Positions 1-12,529 of a DNA stretch of 64,000 nt are shown here, piece by piece. Within the stretch, counting starts at the first letter, position 1. Every line of letters begins with the position of its first letter. The stretch covers positions 1,850,611-1,914,610 of the forward strand of contig JACDOX010000083.1 of NCBI GenBank assembly GCA_014549065.1, read 5' to 3'. Position numbers and translations under genes: made by a program. This DNA comes from Cardinalis cardinalis (lineage: Eukaryota; Chordata; Aves; Passeriformes; Cardinalidae). Under the pieces are notes generated by a model. That model was given only the letters and a program-made list of their open reading frames with translations, was not told where the DNA came from and did not search any database.

Positions 1-101
1 GTCTCTCTGTGTTCTACTCTGACATTCCACCTGCCTTGTCTGGACAGGTTTATCTCATCATACACTGATTTCATTGAACTCTTAGGTTATCCTTGAGACT
101 G

Positions 102-172
102 AAAAAAAAAAAAAAAAAAAAAAAAGCCCAACAAAAAAAAACCCACCCAAAAAAAACCCACCCAAAAAAAAC
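102..172. repeat. poly-A followed by A/C-rich short tandem repeat
   Basis: An uninterrupted run of about 24 A residues is followed by two copies of a 15-base unit made of eight A plus CCCACCC, then a further A run. It could be the decayed tail of an old retroposed sequence or a simple low-complexity tract. I see no recognisable element body upstream. Confidence 0.8.
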
Positions 173-1906
173 CAGGAGAAAACTTTTAAAGCAAGCTCCT
201 TTTTAATGCCATAGCAGTGGGAATTGATTGGTTGCATCTGTCTGCTGAACATGATAGATCACATACAGCCTTGCTGGGATGCCTGAGTAGACATTCCTAT
301 TACTTTCCTCTACCTGCATGGAAGCCTTCTGAAGGGCCTTGTGTCAGATAAACAAATATCATAAGACTGTCTCTAAAAGTTTTGTAATATTTACAGTGCC
401 AAATTCTTGAGGCTGCCTTATCCCAGACCTGTACAGCCAGTTCCTGAAAAATAAGGATCTCTTGATGTTTTTCTTATCCCAGATCCTGGTCTGCCCTCAA
501 AATCCACATTGCAAAAATTTAACATATCAATGGAGTAGTGAAGCACACTTAGAATTGCCTAGCTATCAGTGTAAATTGTGTGGATGCTTTATAAAGATTA
601 TATTTTTAAGTAATAATAATAATTATTATTGTTTTTATTATAGAGTTATTTGTTAGTGTTTTGCATTATAGGTCAGCTGGCCCCTGGATCAATGGGTGCA
701 TTGTATTGGTTACATGACAGAGAGATTTTTCTAAACAAAATTTGAATTCTTCTCAGAACAAAGAGAGTTAGAGTGTGCCCAATTGGAGTTCCCTGGAGCA
801 CAAATGAAAGCACAAAGGAATTACAGGACCAAAGGAAAGGGAGAAGATGTCTGACAAAGAACGCAGAAGCTGAGTTTGCTGCAAATCCATGGAGCAGTGT
901 TTTGGCATAACAGAAGATGGATAGGAAGATGAGAAGCTTAGAAGAAAATTGTGACAATGAATCTCGGAGCAAAGTGCAGAAAAGGGGGCCAAATAAAAGC
1001 AAAGTGTTGGTAGTAAAAGTGACCAAAACACAGTGGAATAGTAATTTCTGGAGGAAAATGAGAAATTAGGGGAATGAAAAAAGGAAATTTTGCTTTGAGA
1101 AAAACAAAGTGGATACCTGCATATATCGACATATGTCAAACAAAGGAGTGTACCTCTTCCTTACCTGTGTACACACAGAAGCCAACAGTCCAAGACGGAG
1201 TTTCTGTCAACATAGTTATTATAATACAAGAAGGGATGGGTAGCTGGGAGAGTGGGATGAGAGAGTTACAATGCATTAGGACAAAAATATAGAGGGAATT
1301 TCTAAAGCCCAGGATCACATACTTCTCACAATAAAGCAAACAAGGCAACTGGCAGAGTTCTATAGGGAAAATGACATCACTGCAGATTTTTAGGGATAAT
1401 CATTTAACTGGATTAGCCCCAAAGTGCTGCGTCTAAAATCAGCATCCCTGTCTCTTTATGTACTCCAGATGAAACACATTAGCAGAAATATGGCAAGGGA
1501 CATTCACAATGCACTGTTCTACATTATCAGCATTTTTTACAAATCTGCAATTAGTCTAAAGGGCCTGGGTAAATTAGGCCTCTTGATAAATGAAGCACCT
1601 AGACAGGTCGCAGATTTATTGGATCTAGCTGTCCTGCTGTCCAGAGCCTGTCGACTAGGCTGTGGAACAGAGATGGTAAAGTGGGAAAGTATATGAAGCC
1701 AACATACCTGCATGAGGAAATGGTGAAAAGCCCTGACTAGTGCTGCCAACTGATTAGATTTGAAAGTTTCTCTCAGGAATAGTGTAAGTTTAGGGAAAAT
1801 GAATGAATAAGTTAAGAGATTCTGTTTAAAATTAGGAACATATGTGTGAAACCCTCTGATATTATAGTGGCATGGACACCGAGACAGAGGTGAACAAACA
1901 TGTACA
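173..1906. other. AT-rich unique DNA, no gene seen
   Basis: No recognisable exon, RNA gene or transposon is visible. The frames open here on both strands are short, overlap each other and have no family signature. A stretch near 610-640 is a simple AT-rich run of TAATAATAATTATTATT type. Confidence 0.6.
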
Positions 1907-1999
1907 ATCAGAGAGAATTAGAGAGAGAAAGGCAGGGGGGGAGGCAAGGCGGGTGGGGGGGGGAGTGGCACCGGAGGAAGAGAGAGGGAGAGGAACACC
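1907..1999 (+). repeat. purine-rich GA/G tract with quadruplex potential
   Basis: The plus strand is almost pure purine for about 90 bases. It contains G runs at 1935-1941, 1951-1953 and 1955-1963. The last run is nine G long and can supply two G-tracts, so four tracts of three or more G lie within 29 bases. This meets the simple pattern for a G-quadruplex. Flanking GAGAGA units make it a compound low-complexity repeat. No gene start is recognisable nearby, so a promoter role is unsupported. Confidence 0.7.
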
Positions 2000-4963
2000 T
2001 AGTGAAGACAAAGGTAGTATTTTCGTATTGTACAAATTCTGGAGAAAAAAGGATGCAACATTATTACCTCTTCCTCTTACCCTGATCCTAAATAAGTTAA
2101 TCTGAGGGGTGAATATCTGCACTCCTGAAGGGAAGACTGGTGGTTTTTTTTACTTTTCACCCCCAGACTAATTTTAAAGAAAACAGTATATACTATGATA
2201 GGGCATCTCTGATACACGCAGCTATTTGTTTACATGTACAGCCTGCTCCTAGCTATTTTAATACCTCCCTAGAGCTAACTATCACACAATAAAGTTGCTG
2301 TCACTGAGAAGCAAAAAGAATTCTGGAGTGAAGGAAGTATAGGGAATGTCCAGAACATTCTGATTTATATCTTGAGATCATCCGTAGTGATTTCCATCTA
2401 CAGTGTGGTGACACCTGCCAACTCCTCTGCTTTTACTCTTGCTGAACTCAGCTGAACAAGCCAGTTAGGATTTTCCAGCAGATGTTCAGATATTTCTCTT
2501 CTCCCACTCTCTGTCTTTGTTGCCTTCTGTCTTTAAAAGCCCTGTAGGACTCCAGGCTTGCAACTGTACCTAGCTTCTCAGAAACAGATGACATCCGAAG
2601 TTTCACTTATTGCAGTGCTCAGATCAGCAGAGCTAATAATTGAGCATAAAGACACTTCATATTGGTTGTGAAAAGCAAGAAGAGCAGTAGAAGAAGCTAA
2701 AATGTCTGGATCTGTTTGTTTCTGAAGGAAGTGCAGAGGGCTGCCACTCCTGTCTGGCTGCTTCTTTGCTCCCTGATCACTCAGCGTTCTTTAGTAAACC
2801 CACATTGATTTCCCTGTCGATAGTGTTCCCTCCAATCACAAAGAAACCATCAGTGCCAAATAAATGGCCAAGTGTTTTCCAGCAGCACACTTAGCTAATC
2901 CACCTTATAAAAAGCTTACTTTGCTGCTGCATCTCTCTCCTTTCAAATGAGTACACTCTATGTGATCTTAGAAGAAAAAAAGAAATCTCATATGCCTACC
3001 AGGGACCCAAATTCACACTGGAAGTGCACAGTGTATCCAATTACACTGCAGTTTGATCCTGCTACTTTTCAAGACCTTCTAAATTATGGAATTAAAATGG
3101 TTTAGTGGAAAAAAGGACTGGTGACAGTGTTAAGAATTTAGAATGTGCCTTCTCATATATTAAAAAAGGCTCTTTGAATGTCATCAAAGAGATTTAAGAA
3201 TTTTTATTCCTTTTTAAAGCTGTTTTAAAACTGATTAGGCTTTTTATAATATGTCTGTCTCTCGCTCTCTCTCTTTCCCACTGCCTTTTCTCCCAAGTAT
3301 TCCCTCCTGCTGATTAATCAAACTTTTCTTTGTTAACATAGGGCACTTCTGCCAAAATATTATGATTTTGCCAAAGAATGAAGCAGGCAGTCCAGCACTG
3401 AGACCTGGCGCTGTTTTGTGTTAAGGTCCCCTAAACGCTGTAGGTGTAAAATGACTAGAGAGAATCAGCACTTTTCCAACTACTTAGTCTTTCCAACAAC
3501 AACAAAAGCGCCTGACACTATTCTCATAATAATAAAAAAAAATTAAAGAATTTTTTTTTCTTTAATGAGGAAAATACAGAGGGAAGCTAAAAGTTCTGAT
3601 ATCCTGTGCAGTTTAAAATCATAAAGTAACTTCCTTGGGAAATGTCTGTGGGTTTTTCAGTGAGGAGGTGAAGCGAGATGTATGTCAGTCTGTCCATTTG
3701 TGAATGAATGTGCACTTATCTATGTGGAGGCTGAGGGCCTTTGCATCCATGCATCCTAGCCTATGCTGCACCACTGTGAAAATGTTGATATTCACCATTT
3801 GAAAGTAATTAGCAGGGCTGTTGTCTTTAAAGTATTCCCTGTGTTGAAAATGCTTACAATAATAAATACTAATTGCTTTCAAAAGGCAAACGGAGCCACT
3901 GCATCTGGGTGGTGTTCCACAAGTGAGCACGAAGGCACAGGCGTCTGTGGGTGTAGAGATATATATCTGTTTATCTGGATGTGTGTGTGTGCATGTTTGT
4001 ATGAGCATATGTGTAGATGTGAGTCTAACATAAAACACACGGCCATGCCTGCCAGAAACAGAAAAGTTCTGCATATGTTATTCCTGTCCAGGAAAGAAAA
4101 TCAGAGATAAAGTGACTTACAAAGGGCCAAAGAGAGAGGAAAGCTGACAGGCTATCCTGCAATATCTGAAGGGAAGAAAGCACAGTCTTGTGGTTCAGGC
4201 ACAGAACTGCATATGGCCAGCTCTACGTGCTTGAGCCAGTCTTGCCAGAACAAGTCCCCTGCTGGAGACCACCTGGCTGTCAGGGACATTTACCAATACA
4301 CTGGGACTATGACAGAGGGGTTTTCAGCAGCCTTGATCATCATCAGGAGGAAAGCTGAAGAGGTGCCTGATTTTTTTCCAAACCTAGGATGTGAAGTTGG
4401 CAATCAAAAATAAAGCATTTAAACTTAGTAGTGCTTCTTTAATGGTGTAGCTGATGACCTTTTTCCACCATAGAGGATCTCCTGAGGGTAGCACTGAGGC
4501 TCTGTTCATAAATGCTTATCAAATATATTGACATTCTCAGCTGCTCTGAGCTAAGTTGCAAAATGTTCTCACTCCACAAGGGATGGGTTGCTAACAAGCC
4601 TGAATCTCTTCTCACACCAGTGTAAATCAGAAGCAACACCAAAACAGTCAACCTCAACCATGCTGTCATCAAATTGGAATGAACAAAGGGAAAATCATGC
4701 CTGATTCTGCTTGTCAGTTTACAGCTAAGTTGGAAATCACATGCTTAGCCCTAATTGAACAGTTCTAAATGAAACAGAGCTTCAGTTCAGCTTGTTTAAA
4801 CCCCACAGTAAAAATTAACCTAGCCTGCACTGTCAGCAAAAATCAGGTAAAATCCTGTGGGACTGTAAACTTGCAGATGAAAAAGAAACCCCACATCCTT
4901 CCAGTGAGGATGGTATTACCCTTTCTGAAGTATCAGAAGCTGGGATCAGAGCTCACCCTCAGG
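2000..4963. other. unique DNA, no gene seen
   Basis: No exon or transposon is recognised. A TATA-like TATAAAAAGC sits near 2906-2916, following a TAATCC core, but there is no CpG enrichment and no open frame of interest downstream. A short pyrimidine CTCTCT run lies near 3260-3280. A modest TG-rich patch lies near 3980-4020. Confidence 0.55.
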
Positions 4964-4983
4964 ACTACAGCTCCCAGAAATGC
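4964..4983 (+). promoter_or_regulatory. ZNF143/THAP11-like motif (ACTACAnnTCCCAG)
   Basis: The sequence ACTACAGCTCCCAGAAATGC closely resembles the extended ZNF143 (Staf) site, whose known core is ACTACAATTCCCAGnATGC. That site is normally found in promoters and chromatin-loop anchors of vertebrates. Here it lies in non-CpG DNA with no recognised gene nearby. It could be a distal site, a repeat-borne copy or chance. The match is by eye, without a scored matrix. Confidence 0.4.
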
Positions 4984-5582
4984 ATAGCCATTGCACAATT
5001 CATCCACTGCTCTGTAAAGTCCAGGGCAAGATATGCTGTAGCTGTCTCTGGCAGCTGTGTTAGGCCAAACAATGACTGCTTAGAAAATCATCCTCACATC
5101 TGTGAATAATAATTGGAACATAGATTGGGGACGGCTCTCCAGCAAAACGTCTCTCTGCAGGGAGGCTTGCAGTTTCATGCAGTGAGAAAACAAGCGGGAG
5201 GTCCGTCTACTCCTGGAAGACCCATTCTTGGAGATCCCAGCTTGCTCTGGTTTGGCAGGAGATGAGATGGCCATGAGCCCTCTGTGTCGGCGGGGCTGAT
5301 GCTGAGTGGATTTTCAGAGCTCTGCTGACTCTTGAAGCTGCATCATGCAGAAATTCAGGAGAGAGCCATTGAAGGGCAGACCCCCTGCCCAGTAGTGTGC
5401 TCCCCAAGAGTAGCACCAGTGTCCTCCCCTTGAAGAAGGAATCTGGGGCCCACAGTCCCACTGTCACCCCAAGCAAGGCACAGCTCTGGCATGAACTCAT
5501 GGGGAGTCTTTGTGTGACAGCAGAGGATGAGCAACCCTTCTCCATTTCAATTTGTGAGTACTCCAACACCTCAGCTTGTACC

Positions 5583-5806
5583 AGGTCAGGTTCAGGTTAG
5601 ATATCAGAGAAAATTTCTTCACTGACAGGGTGTTTGGGCATTGGAACAGGCTGCCTAGGAAAGTAGTGGAATCACCATCCGTGGAAGTGTTTAAAAGGCA
5701 TACGGCACTTGGGGAAATGGTTTAGTCTTGAACATGGTAGTGTTAGGTTACCAGCTGAAGTCAATGATCTCAGAGGTCTTTTCCAACATTAACAATTCCA
5801 TGATTA
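5583..5806 (+). mobile_element. CR1 LINE, 3'-terminal fragment
   Basis: The sequence matches the conserved 3' end of avian CR1. It begins with AGGTTCAGGTTAGATATCAG and has AAATTTCTTCACTGACAGGG, then GGAACAGGCTGCC and GTGGAATCACCATCC. It ends with GAGGTCTTTTCCAAC and an ATTCCATGATTA tail. CR1 copies are usually 5' truncated, and this one retains only about 220 bases. Its 3' tail has drifted from the usual ATTCTATGA repeats, which suggests an old insertion. It is non-coding and presumably inert. Confidence 0.93.
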
Positions 5807-6329
5807 CATGGTATGACTTTTTTCCAACTGTGTATGGAATGTAAATTCTGGGGGAAAAGAGCTTTGCATGAAATACTAATAATTTTTTGGTATGAAGGAA
5901 TCCTTAGAAACAATAAAGTCACCAACTGTGCATTCCTCTGATGTTGTCACTGTCCCTATAAAACCTGCTTGCCTCCCTCTTGGCCTCTCTGCATCTTTGC
6001 TGGCTTTGACTTTAGACACTAGAGCCGACAGAGTCTTTGTATCTCCCCCATTTAAAGTACTGTAAAACATGACCGAACAGGGAATATCAGAGGCCATTAA
6101 ACATGCTTTAAAAGTTCTTTAATTTGATGTATCATGATAACTGCACTTTAATAAAAGCAATCTCTGGTCTTAATAGCCATACAATAAACTGTTATTTATA
6201 TGAGTCAATGTGCCTGTCTGAGCCTTCCAGGTGTGCCCCAGACTTTGAATCATCGGAGCAATCCAGAGGGAGGACGTTGTCTGACAGAACCCAAACAAGG
6301 CTTATAAACAGGTGCCATTTTGCCTAGCT
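5807..6329. other. unique DNA, no gene seen
   Basis: This is AT-rich sequence between the CR1 fragment and the candidate conserved block. No exon, RNA gene or repeat is recognised. Confidence 0.5.
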
Positions 6330-6840
6330 GCATCTAGGGGTATGCTGGCTATATTAAGCGCCTGGCACAACATGGCACTTTCAGTGCTTTGATTTATTTC
6401 AGTATTACATTTAATTGTTTCCTTCTTGCCGAAGCTTTAACATGCAATGCTTGTAAATATAACCTGCGCCCTCCATATGGCATGCTGGTTTTCCATTTTC
6501 AAATGCAATCGTCCTAGAATAATGACTGTGGTATAACTCAATTTGAGTTCTGCTGCTGGGGACTTTATTACATAATGCTTTCTAATTGACCCTCATAGTT
6601 TAATAAGACAGAACATTTCACCAGAACATTGACAAAAGTTATTAATTTTCACTTCAGCAGAGACCAGTGTCCCAATTAAATCCCATGATAATGCCTGACT
6701 GACTGACTGACCTCATTATGGCTAATGCTTATTAGTCCTGCAGAGAGGATAACATCACACACTGTTAAAATGGCTAAATGAGCACATACAACTATTCAGC
6801 ATGATTATAATTTACATACATGACTAATTTTACTCTACCA
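6330..6840. promoter_or_regulatory. candidate conserved noncoding element (AT-rich, homeodomain cores)
   Basis: About 500 bases have no sign of repeat ancestry and a dense set of TAAT/ATTA cores, such as TTAATTG, TAATTGACC, TTATTAATTTTC, CAATTAAAT and CTAATGCTTATTAG. ATGCAAT-type octamer-like words are also present. Composition and motif density resemble vertebrate developmental enhancers. A short CTGA/GACT run sits at 6694-6712. This is inference from texture only; conservation was not tested. Confidence 0.3.
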
Positions 6841-8697
6841 GTCCTTGTCTGGTGAAACTAATGCTGTAAACTCTTGTCACACAACAAGATAGCTGCTGAG
6901 AATTTTGAACCTATCATGAAAACAGACCCGAAGTGTTTTAAAAGAAAAAGACACCCAGTTAAATCTTGCCTGCCTTTTTGAAAAACAGTTATAAGTACTT
7001 ATACTATGTGTATTTCAACTGGTAATGTGCTTATGCATGTTTCTTTTTAAAAAGTAATTACTTCATTTTCTTTAATGAACTGAAATAATGACTAAGATCA
7101 AACTTTTCTGAAAGCATTTTTATGTGCCTTACAGTTTAACTGCTCTTCCTTGCGAAGGGTTGTGATTTTACATTTTCTTAGGAGGTGTTATAATGTAGTG
7201 TACATAGCAATTTTGTGTTCATCAGAACCTTTCCCTCTGCCTCTTATAATAGTTACTCTCCAGGAAATCACTTCAACTAAAATCCTTTATTAATATGTTA
7301 AAAACTACAGAGAGCACAAAGTTTAAAAAAATCACCTGTTTTGACAGAGACCTTCTGAAAGAATGGCTGCATTTTTCATGTGCTTTCAAGAAGAAGTAGG
7401 GTAGGTGAGTACAGTACACCCTTTCACTATGGTTTTAAGTTGTTGTAAAAACATACATCTCATGATATGAAGCATGTACCAATACTCTGTCTTCAAGATT
7501 TTCTGCGGGCTTATTGCATCCTTTTCCCACAGGACTGTATATTTGACAAAGAACAGCAGTGAAGGCCTGTCTCCCAGGATTTGGTTTGTTCAGAAGGCAG
7601 AGCAGTGTGAACTTTCAGAAGAGAAATTAACAAGACAGGACAAGACTCATAGATGCTGGTAGATGAAGATAACTAGAAACACACACTATCACACATACCC
7701 ACATATGTAATCTCACCAGGGCCAGGTGATGGCGCAGATTTTCACGTTAACAAGGTTAACTTTCTCAGACACACCTCAATGACACCCCAGTCTACCACAG
7801 TCTATGTCCCTCACCTTCCAGAAAGATTTATCCTGTAATAGTGTGGCCTCTTTGAAAAAGTACTGCTGAGCCTGGTGAGCACTGGCTCAGAGGTCCTTCT
7901 TCTTCAAAATGACCATAAAAGTAAAGTCAAGGTCAGCCAGAGAAGTCACTGCCACTGCATAAAGGCTGCATGCATGAGAATGGCTGCCAGGGAAGAGTCC
8001 CTTTCATTATATCAGTTCCTTCCTCACTTTTTTCAGACATATCACCTTTTCATTCATAATCCCTTAACTCATGAAACTTGATTGAGTCTTTCAGCCTTGT
8101 TTTCAACTACGTTTTCTGTGTTCATTGCTTGCAGTCACATACCTCACACTGGTGCCCTCAATATGCTTCTTGCTCAATCCCCATCTTAATCACATTTCAT
8201 CCTCTCTCATTACACCTTGGAAAGGAATATAGCTGACACTGTCTATAAAAATGAAGTGCAAACACAGCAGAAAATTAACTCTCAGACATATACAATAGGT
8301 GTTTGTATGGTTACAACTGAGCAAAGAATTTGGCCCAGCATGTTTGTAAATAAAACCTGGAAAGTGCTGTGAGTCGCTAATTAAGTTAATAGTGTATTCT
8401 TAATTTAAAAACAAGTATTTGTCTCTTGCCATTTAACTGTCATATTTCATTTCCAGTATTGTGTTCTGTTCACTAACAGTGTGATGACACATAACATAGC
8501 ATGATCCTACACTATGTAAAATAAGCCAAGTAATTGTGAATGCATTAAAGAAACATCTGATCACACCATGGATTATGTAAACAATTACTCCAAACAGGAA
8601 ATAAGATACTGTAAAACAGATCTTCAGTCCTCGTTAAAAAATTTCTCCATACTCTATTTTGGTGCTGCTTTTAATTGTTGTTTTCAATGCTTGAGGG
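6841..8697. other. AT-rich unique DNA, no gene seen
   Basis: No exon, RNA gene or transposon is recognised up to the first assembly gap. Open frames are short and without family features. Confidence 0.55.
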
Positions 8698-9004
8698 NNN
8701 NNNNNNNNNNNNNNNNNNNNNNNNNNNNNNNNNNNNNNNNNNNNNNNNNNNNNNNNNNNNNNNNNNNNNNNNNNNNNNNNNNNNNNNNNNNNNNNNNNNN
8801 NNNNNNNNNNNNNNNNNNNNNNNNNNNNNNNNNNNNNNNNNNNNNNNNNNNNNNNNNNNNNNNNNNNNNNNNNNNNNNNNNNNNNNNNNNNNNNNNNNNN
8901 NNNNNNNNNNNNNNNNNAAGGAAGGAAGGAAGGAAGGAAGGAAGGAAGGAAGGAAGGAAGGAAGGAAGGAAGGAAGGAAGGAAGGAAGGAAGGAAGGAAG
9001 GAAG
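8698..9004. repeat. AAGG tetranucleotide array with 220-base gap
   Basis: A run of 220 undetermined bases (8698-8917) is followed by a perfect AAGG array of about 87 bases ending at 9004. The left edge of the gap is ordinary sequence (TTGAGGG), so the array probably fills much of the gap. Frames read through it as poly-EGRK or poly-LPSF are artefacts of the repeat. Confidence 0.95.
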
Positions 9005-10916
9005 GGAAACAACACAAAATTAGTACAAAGGGCAAAAAGGGCTATATAAAATGAGGAACAGAAGCAACTCCAATGCTGAGTTCAGGCTAGGAGGAAGGAG
9101 AGTCCAAAGATATATCTATGGAAGAAGTGTTATGCACATAACAGCAGAGGAGAAAAAAGTAGCAAGGTGTATGAGCAGCTGAAAAATAGAAAAATAAAAG
9201 GCCATAGGGAAGGGGAGGAAAAACTGGTGAAAAATGAATGTTCATGGATAGTGGTCAGGTAAGGCCTTGTATGCTTTAGAACATGCTGGGACAGGCTAGT
9301 AAAGCAGATCTTGTGTTCAGGAAGTTTGAGAAAGGAAAAAAAGGAGGGAAAGTAGCATGAAAAGAAGTTGGCTCTTTTTCAACTTGTCTGAAGTCAAAAT
9401 GCTACACTGTGGAATCAAGTGAAAAGGAAGTCAAGGAATTTGTAATAGAAGACTTCTTCATCTGATGTCAGTCACTTTTACAGTCCAGTCAGATCATTGT
9501 GAGAGCCATGTGGACAGAATGTGGCTGTTAGTAACAATAGCAATTCAGACAGAATACTTGTGTCCATTTATTTTAGAACAATAAAGAAGAGCATAAAGGT
9601 CACAAACCAGTCAAGGGAATTGAACCTAAATAAACTGCTTCCTTATTAGTTCACTCTCAACCTTTAGGGATGCTTTCAGCACTCCTAGAAGTGTTTTCTC
9701 TCTGGTTCTTGTCACTCACGAAGCCTTTCTCAAACACCTATTCTGAGGAAATGGCTTGCTGCTTCCATTTATACTATATGAACTTACAACATAAGTTTTA
9801 CACCCCAGTGGACTTTCTTCTCCTACTCTTCCCTCGCCTCTGCAAGCACTTACTTGATACATGAAATTATGGGATGAATATTTTGAGTTTAAAGCTTTCT
9901 ATGAAGTTTGCAGTTCCTTTTAAATACATGAACCTGGAGGCCACTGCAAGAATTGTTGTCTGAAGCTGATTTTGCTGTGGTGGATGCAAGGGGTCTGACC
10001 TGCACATCATCTGGACTGTGTGAGAAAAGAGTGTAAAGAGGAGAAAATAGGGATGGTGTATGTCTCATTTCAAGCAGTATATGTGGGCATGGAGAAAAAG
10101 AGGAGGAAGGAAATACTGCTGAACACTGACTATGCAAGAATTCTGTCTACAAGCTACTGGAATAAAAAAAATGGAATAAGAAGGAAAAGCAGTACTTCCT
10201 CTCAAAAATTTTTGCACTGTGAAATTAGAAAATAACCTCCTGTAACAGAAAAATAGCCTCCTTTCTGCCACCTTTGGTGTGGAAAGTGGTACATACTGAT
10301 AGTAATGCTATGCTACTGATCAAGTGAAGATTAATCTATCCCACTGAAACTGTAAGGGGAGTCTGGGTAGGCAGTAAGTAATAATTGCATTTGAAATTGG
10401 TCCAGAATGTGGGGGTTAATGCACCAATTCTTGCAAATTATATTGTAAGACCTTTAATGAGCTGAGTGGTCAGTATCAAATCTTGGAAAGGTGTCTAAAT
10501 GCTCTCCTGACGTCATTCTGGGCTGTGGTTCAGCACAGACTAGGGATGAGGGAAGGGAGAGGAAAAAAAGTAAAATGCCACCTACAGTACTGAGTTGCCA
10601 ACATCTAATAAAGAACAAGGAAATGAAAAACTATTCAAAGGTGAAGAAAGGACATGTGAAAAATTTAAAAGCATCAAGTCCAGGGTAGACTATGGAAAGA
10701 ACTGAAAAGAATGGAAAGGAATGGAAATAATGGAGGAAAAAAAAAAACCCCAAAATAGAAAATGAAATCTGAAAAATTGAATATGTCTTGCTATTGATAT
10801 AAAGATTAAGAAGATTTTAAAAACCAACAAATGAACCAAAACAAAACACAAAATAAACCCCACAAACAAACAGATAAAAAAAAGAAACAAACAACACACC
10901 CATAAGAAATACAGGG
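9005..10916. other. unique DNA, purine-rich on plus strand, no gene seen
   Basis: No recognised exon or transposon. From about 10680 to 10920 the plus strand is very A-rich, with AAAACC and AAACAAAC runs, and leads into the LINE remnant described next. Confidence 0.5.
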
Positions 10917-11030
10917 ATGAAAGAAAGAAGAGATAGTTGGCCTCCAGGATGTGGCAGGAGTAATTTATTGATAGAAGAAGACTTCACTGTGGAAGGGAGA
11001 GAGAGAGAGAAAGAGAAGGAGAGAGAGAAG

Positions 11031-11076
<46 letters not shown>

Positions 11077-11315
11077 TTAAATTAATTCTTCCCCTCTGTG
11101 TTCACAAAGGAAGATAAGAGACAAATGCCAGGAACAGACATAAATTTCCCTGGGGTAGAAGACAAAATATTGAAGAAAATCAGGATCATGTCAGACCAGG
11201 TGATTGAGAAATTAGAACTTCTGAAGACTGACAAAGCTTTACAGTCAGATTAATTCCACAAAAAACAGTGAATGAAGGATGGGGTAAAGAAATTATGGAA
11301 ATCTTTAGATTGTGT
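10917..11315 (+). mobile_element. old CR1-like LINE ORF2 remnant
   Basis: Read across frames, the plus strand contains a stretch like the segment before the reverse-transcriptase domain of CR1-type elements. It has a piece resembling SVFTKEDK near 11090-11115 and a piece reading VIEKLELLKTDKALQSD near 11200-11250. The latter corresponds to the conserved LKTDKSxGPD region. Stops and frameshifts break it throughout. A GA microsatellite lies inside it. The assignment rests on short matches, so another LINE family is possible. Confidence 0.45.
10997..11070. repeat. GA-rich microsatellite
   Basis: Imperfect AG repeats with GGAG and AAAG interruptions run for about 75 bases, the last 30 being nearly pure AG. 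It lies inside the LINE remnant and probably expanded after that insertion decayed. Confidence 0.9.
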
Positions 11316-12529
11316 CATGGTTCAGCAAAACTGGGGTAAAATGGTTCACAGAAAGTTCAAGAACTGTTGAACTAAGTATCTCAGGATCTGCAGCTCAGTG
11401 TTCATGACTGTGACTCCACCCTAGAGGGACAGAAAGTAGGGGAGACTTCAAAGGTTTTCCTCACAGCCACAGAGGTCACCGTCTGCCTTTTTGCTCACTT
11501 TTATGTACCTGGCGCTTGAGATCTGCTGGCAGCCATTTCAGCGCAGCTCCAGTGACAGGGTGGGCCAGTAACTTCACATTTGGGGTGTCAGAAAGAACTG
11601 TGTTCCCTCTACCCTTTAAATCAACATTGTAAATGTGTCAACATCACCCGTAGGAAGCATTAGAAAGTGCTATTTTAAAGTGTTTAGAAGGCAGCTTGGA
11701 TTTTTTCCATTTGAGCTTTGTGTAAACAAGGGCTTTCTACAACCTGGGGCTCCTGTGAGAGGCACCCAGCCATCACAATTAGAAAACACATGCTGGAAAA
11801 CACACAGCAAAGCCAAAACCAGTCAAAACTACTGTATTTGCCATGTATGCATCTAGATCAAATTCATCAGTAAAACAGTAGCCAAACCTTGCTAGAAAAT
11901 AGTTGTAATGGGATATATTTCATGCCGTATTTTGGCATTTAGTGTTTGTAATCTTCTGTGCTGAAGGAAAATAAAGGTGTGGAACAGTCTATGTGACTCA
12001 GAAGATGTCAGATTAAAAGAGATGGAAGAAATTAGAGATTGTTAGGAAGCTTTGATTAGTTACAACTTCTCAGACAATTACCCTCTAGTTATTTGCTGCT
12101 GCTTATGTCACCAGTGTGTTTGCTCAGGTCTAAAAGACTTGCACACAAAAACCCCAAGCTCAAGTTAATGGGACTGACATGCTGCAAGAGACCAGATAAT
12201 TAATACCAGGGGTTTGGGTGGAGCAGGATAGGACTGCTCCAGTCATTTGTTTTGTCCCACTTATTTATTACCCATTGTATGAAGCAGCTGTAATTCTTTA
12301 GCAACAAGTAAACAAGATTTCTGCCAATTAATAGCAAAGAATCTCGCACCACTGATAGTTGCTCTGTGTCTTAGTCTGCAAGGTCTGTCTCAGACCTCAT
12401 CCTAAGGAGTAGATGCTGTTCATGGCTTTGCTGGGGGGTAAGAAAATATCCCAGCCTTATGATCTTAGTAACTGTGAAGTTTCCACTTTGCCCCGGCACT
12501 CAAAATTCCTGATATTACAAGATTTCAGT
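11316..12529. other. unique or unassigned DNA, possible LTR start
   Basis: The segment opens with TGTCATGGTTCAGCAAAACT, directly after the LINE remnant. Many avian retroviral LTRs begin with TGTCATGGTTT-like sequence, so 11316 to about 11640 might be a decayed LTR. I could not identify a matching CA end, TATA box or poly(A) signal. The rest is unique AT-rich DNA with no gene seen. Confidence 0.25.

Noticed and set aside
2906..2916. TATA box and promoter near TATAAAAAGC
   Set aside because: An isolated AT-rich word without CpG enrichment, an initiator match or a downstream exon.
8568..9049. Open frames across the first gap, poly-EGRK or poly-LPSF
   Set aside because: They are produced by undetermined bases plus the AAGG repeat; no real protein is supported. 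The same holds at 22891-23247 and 37631-38059.
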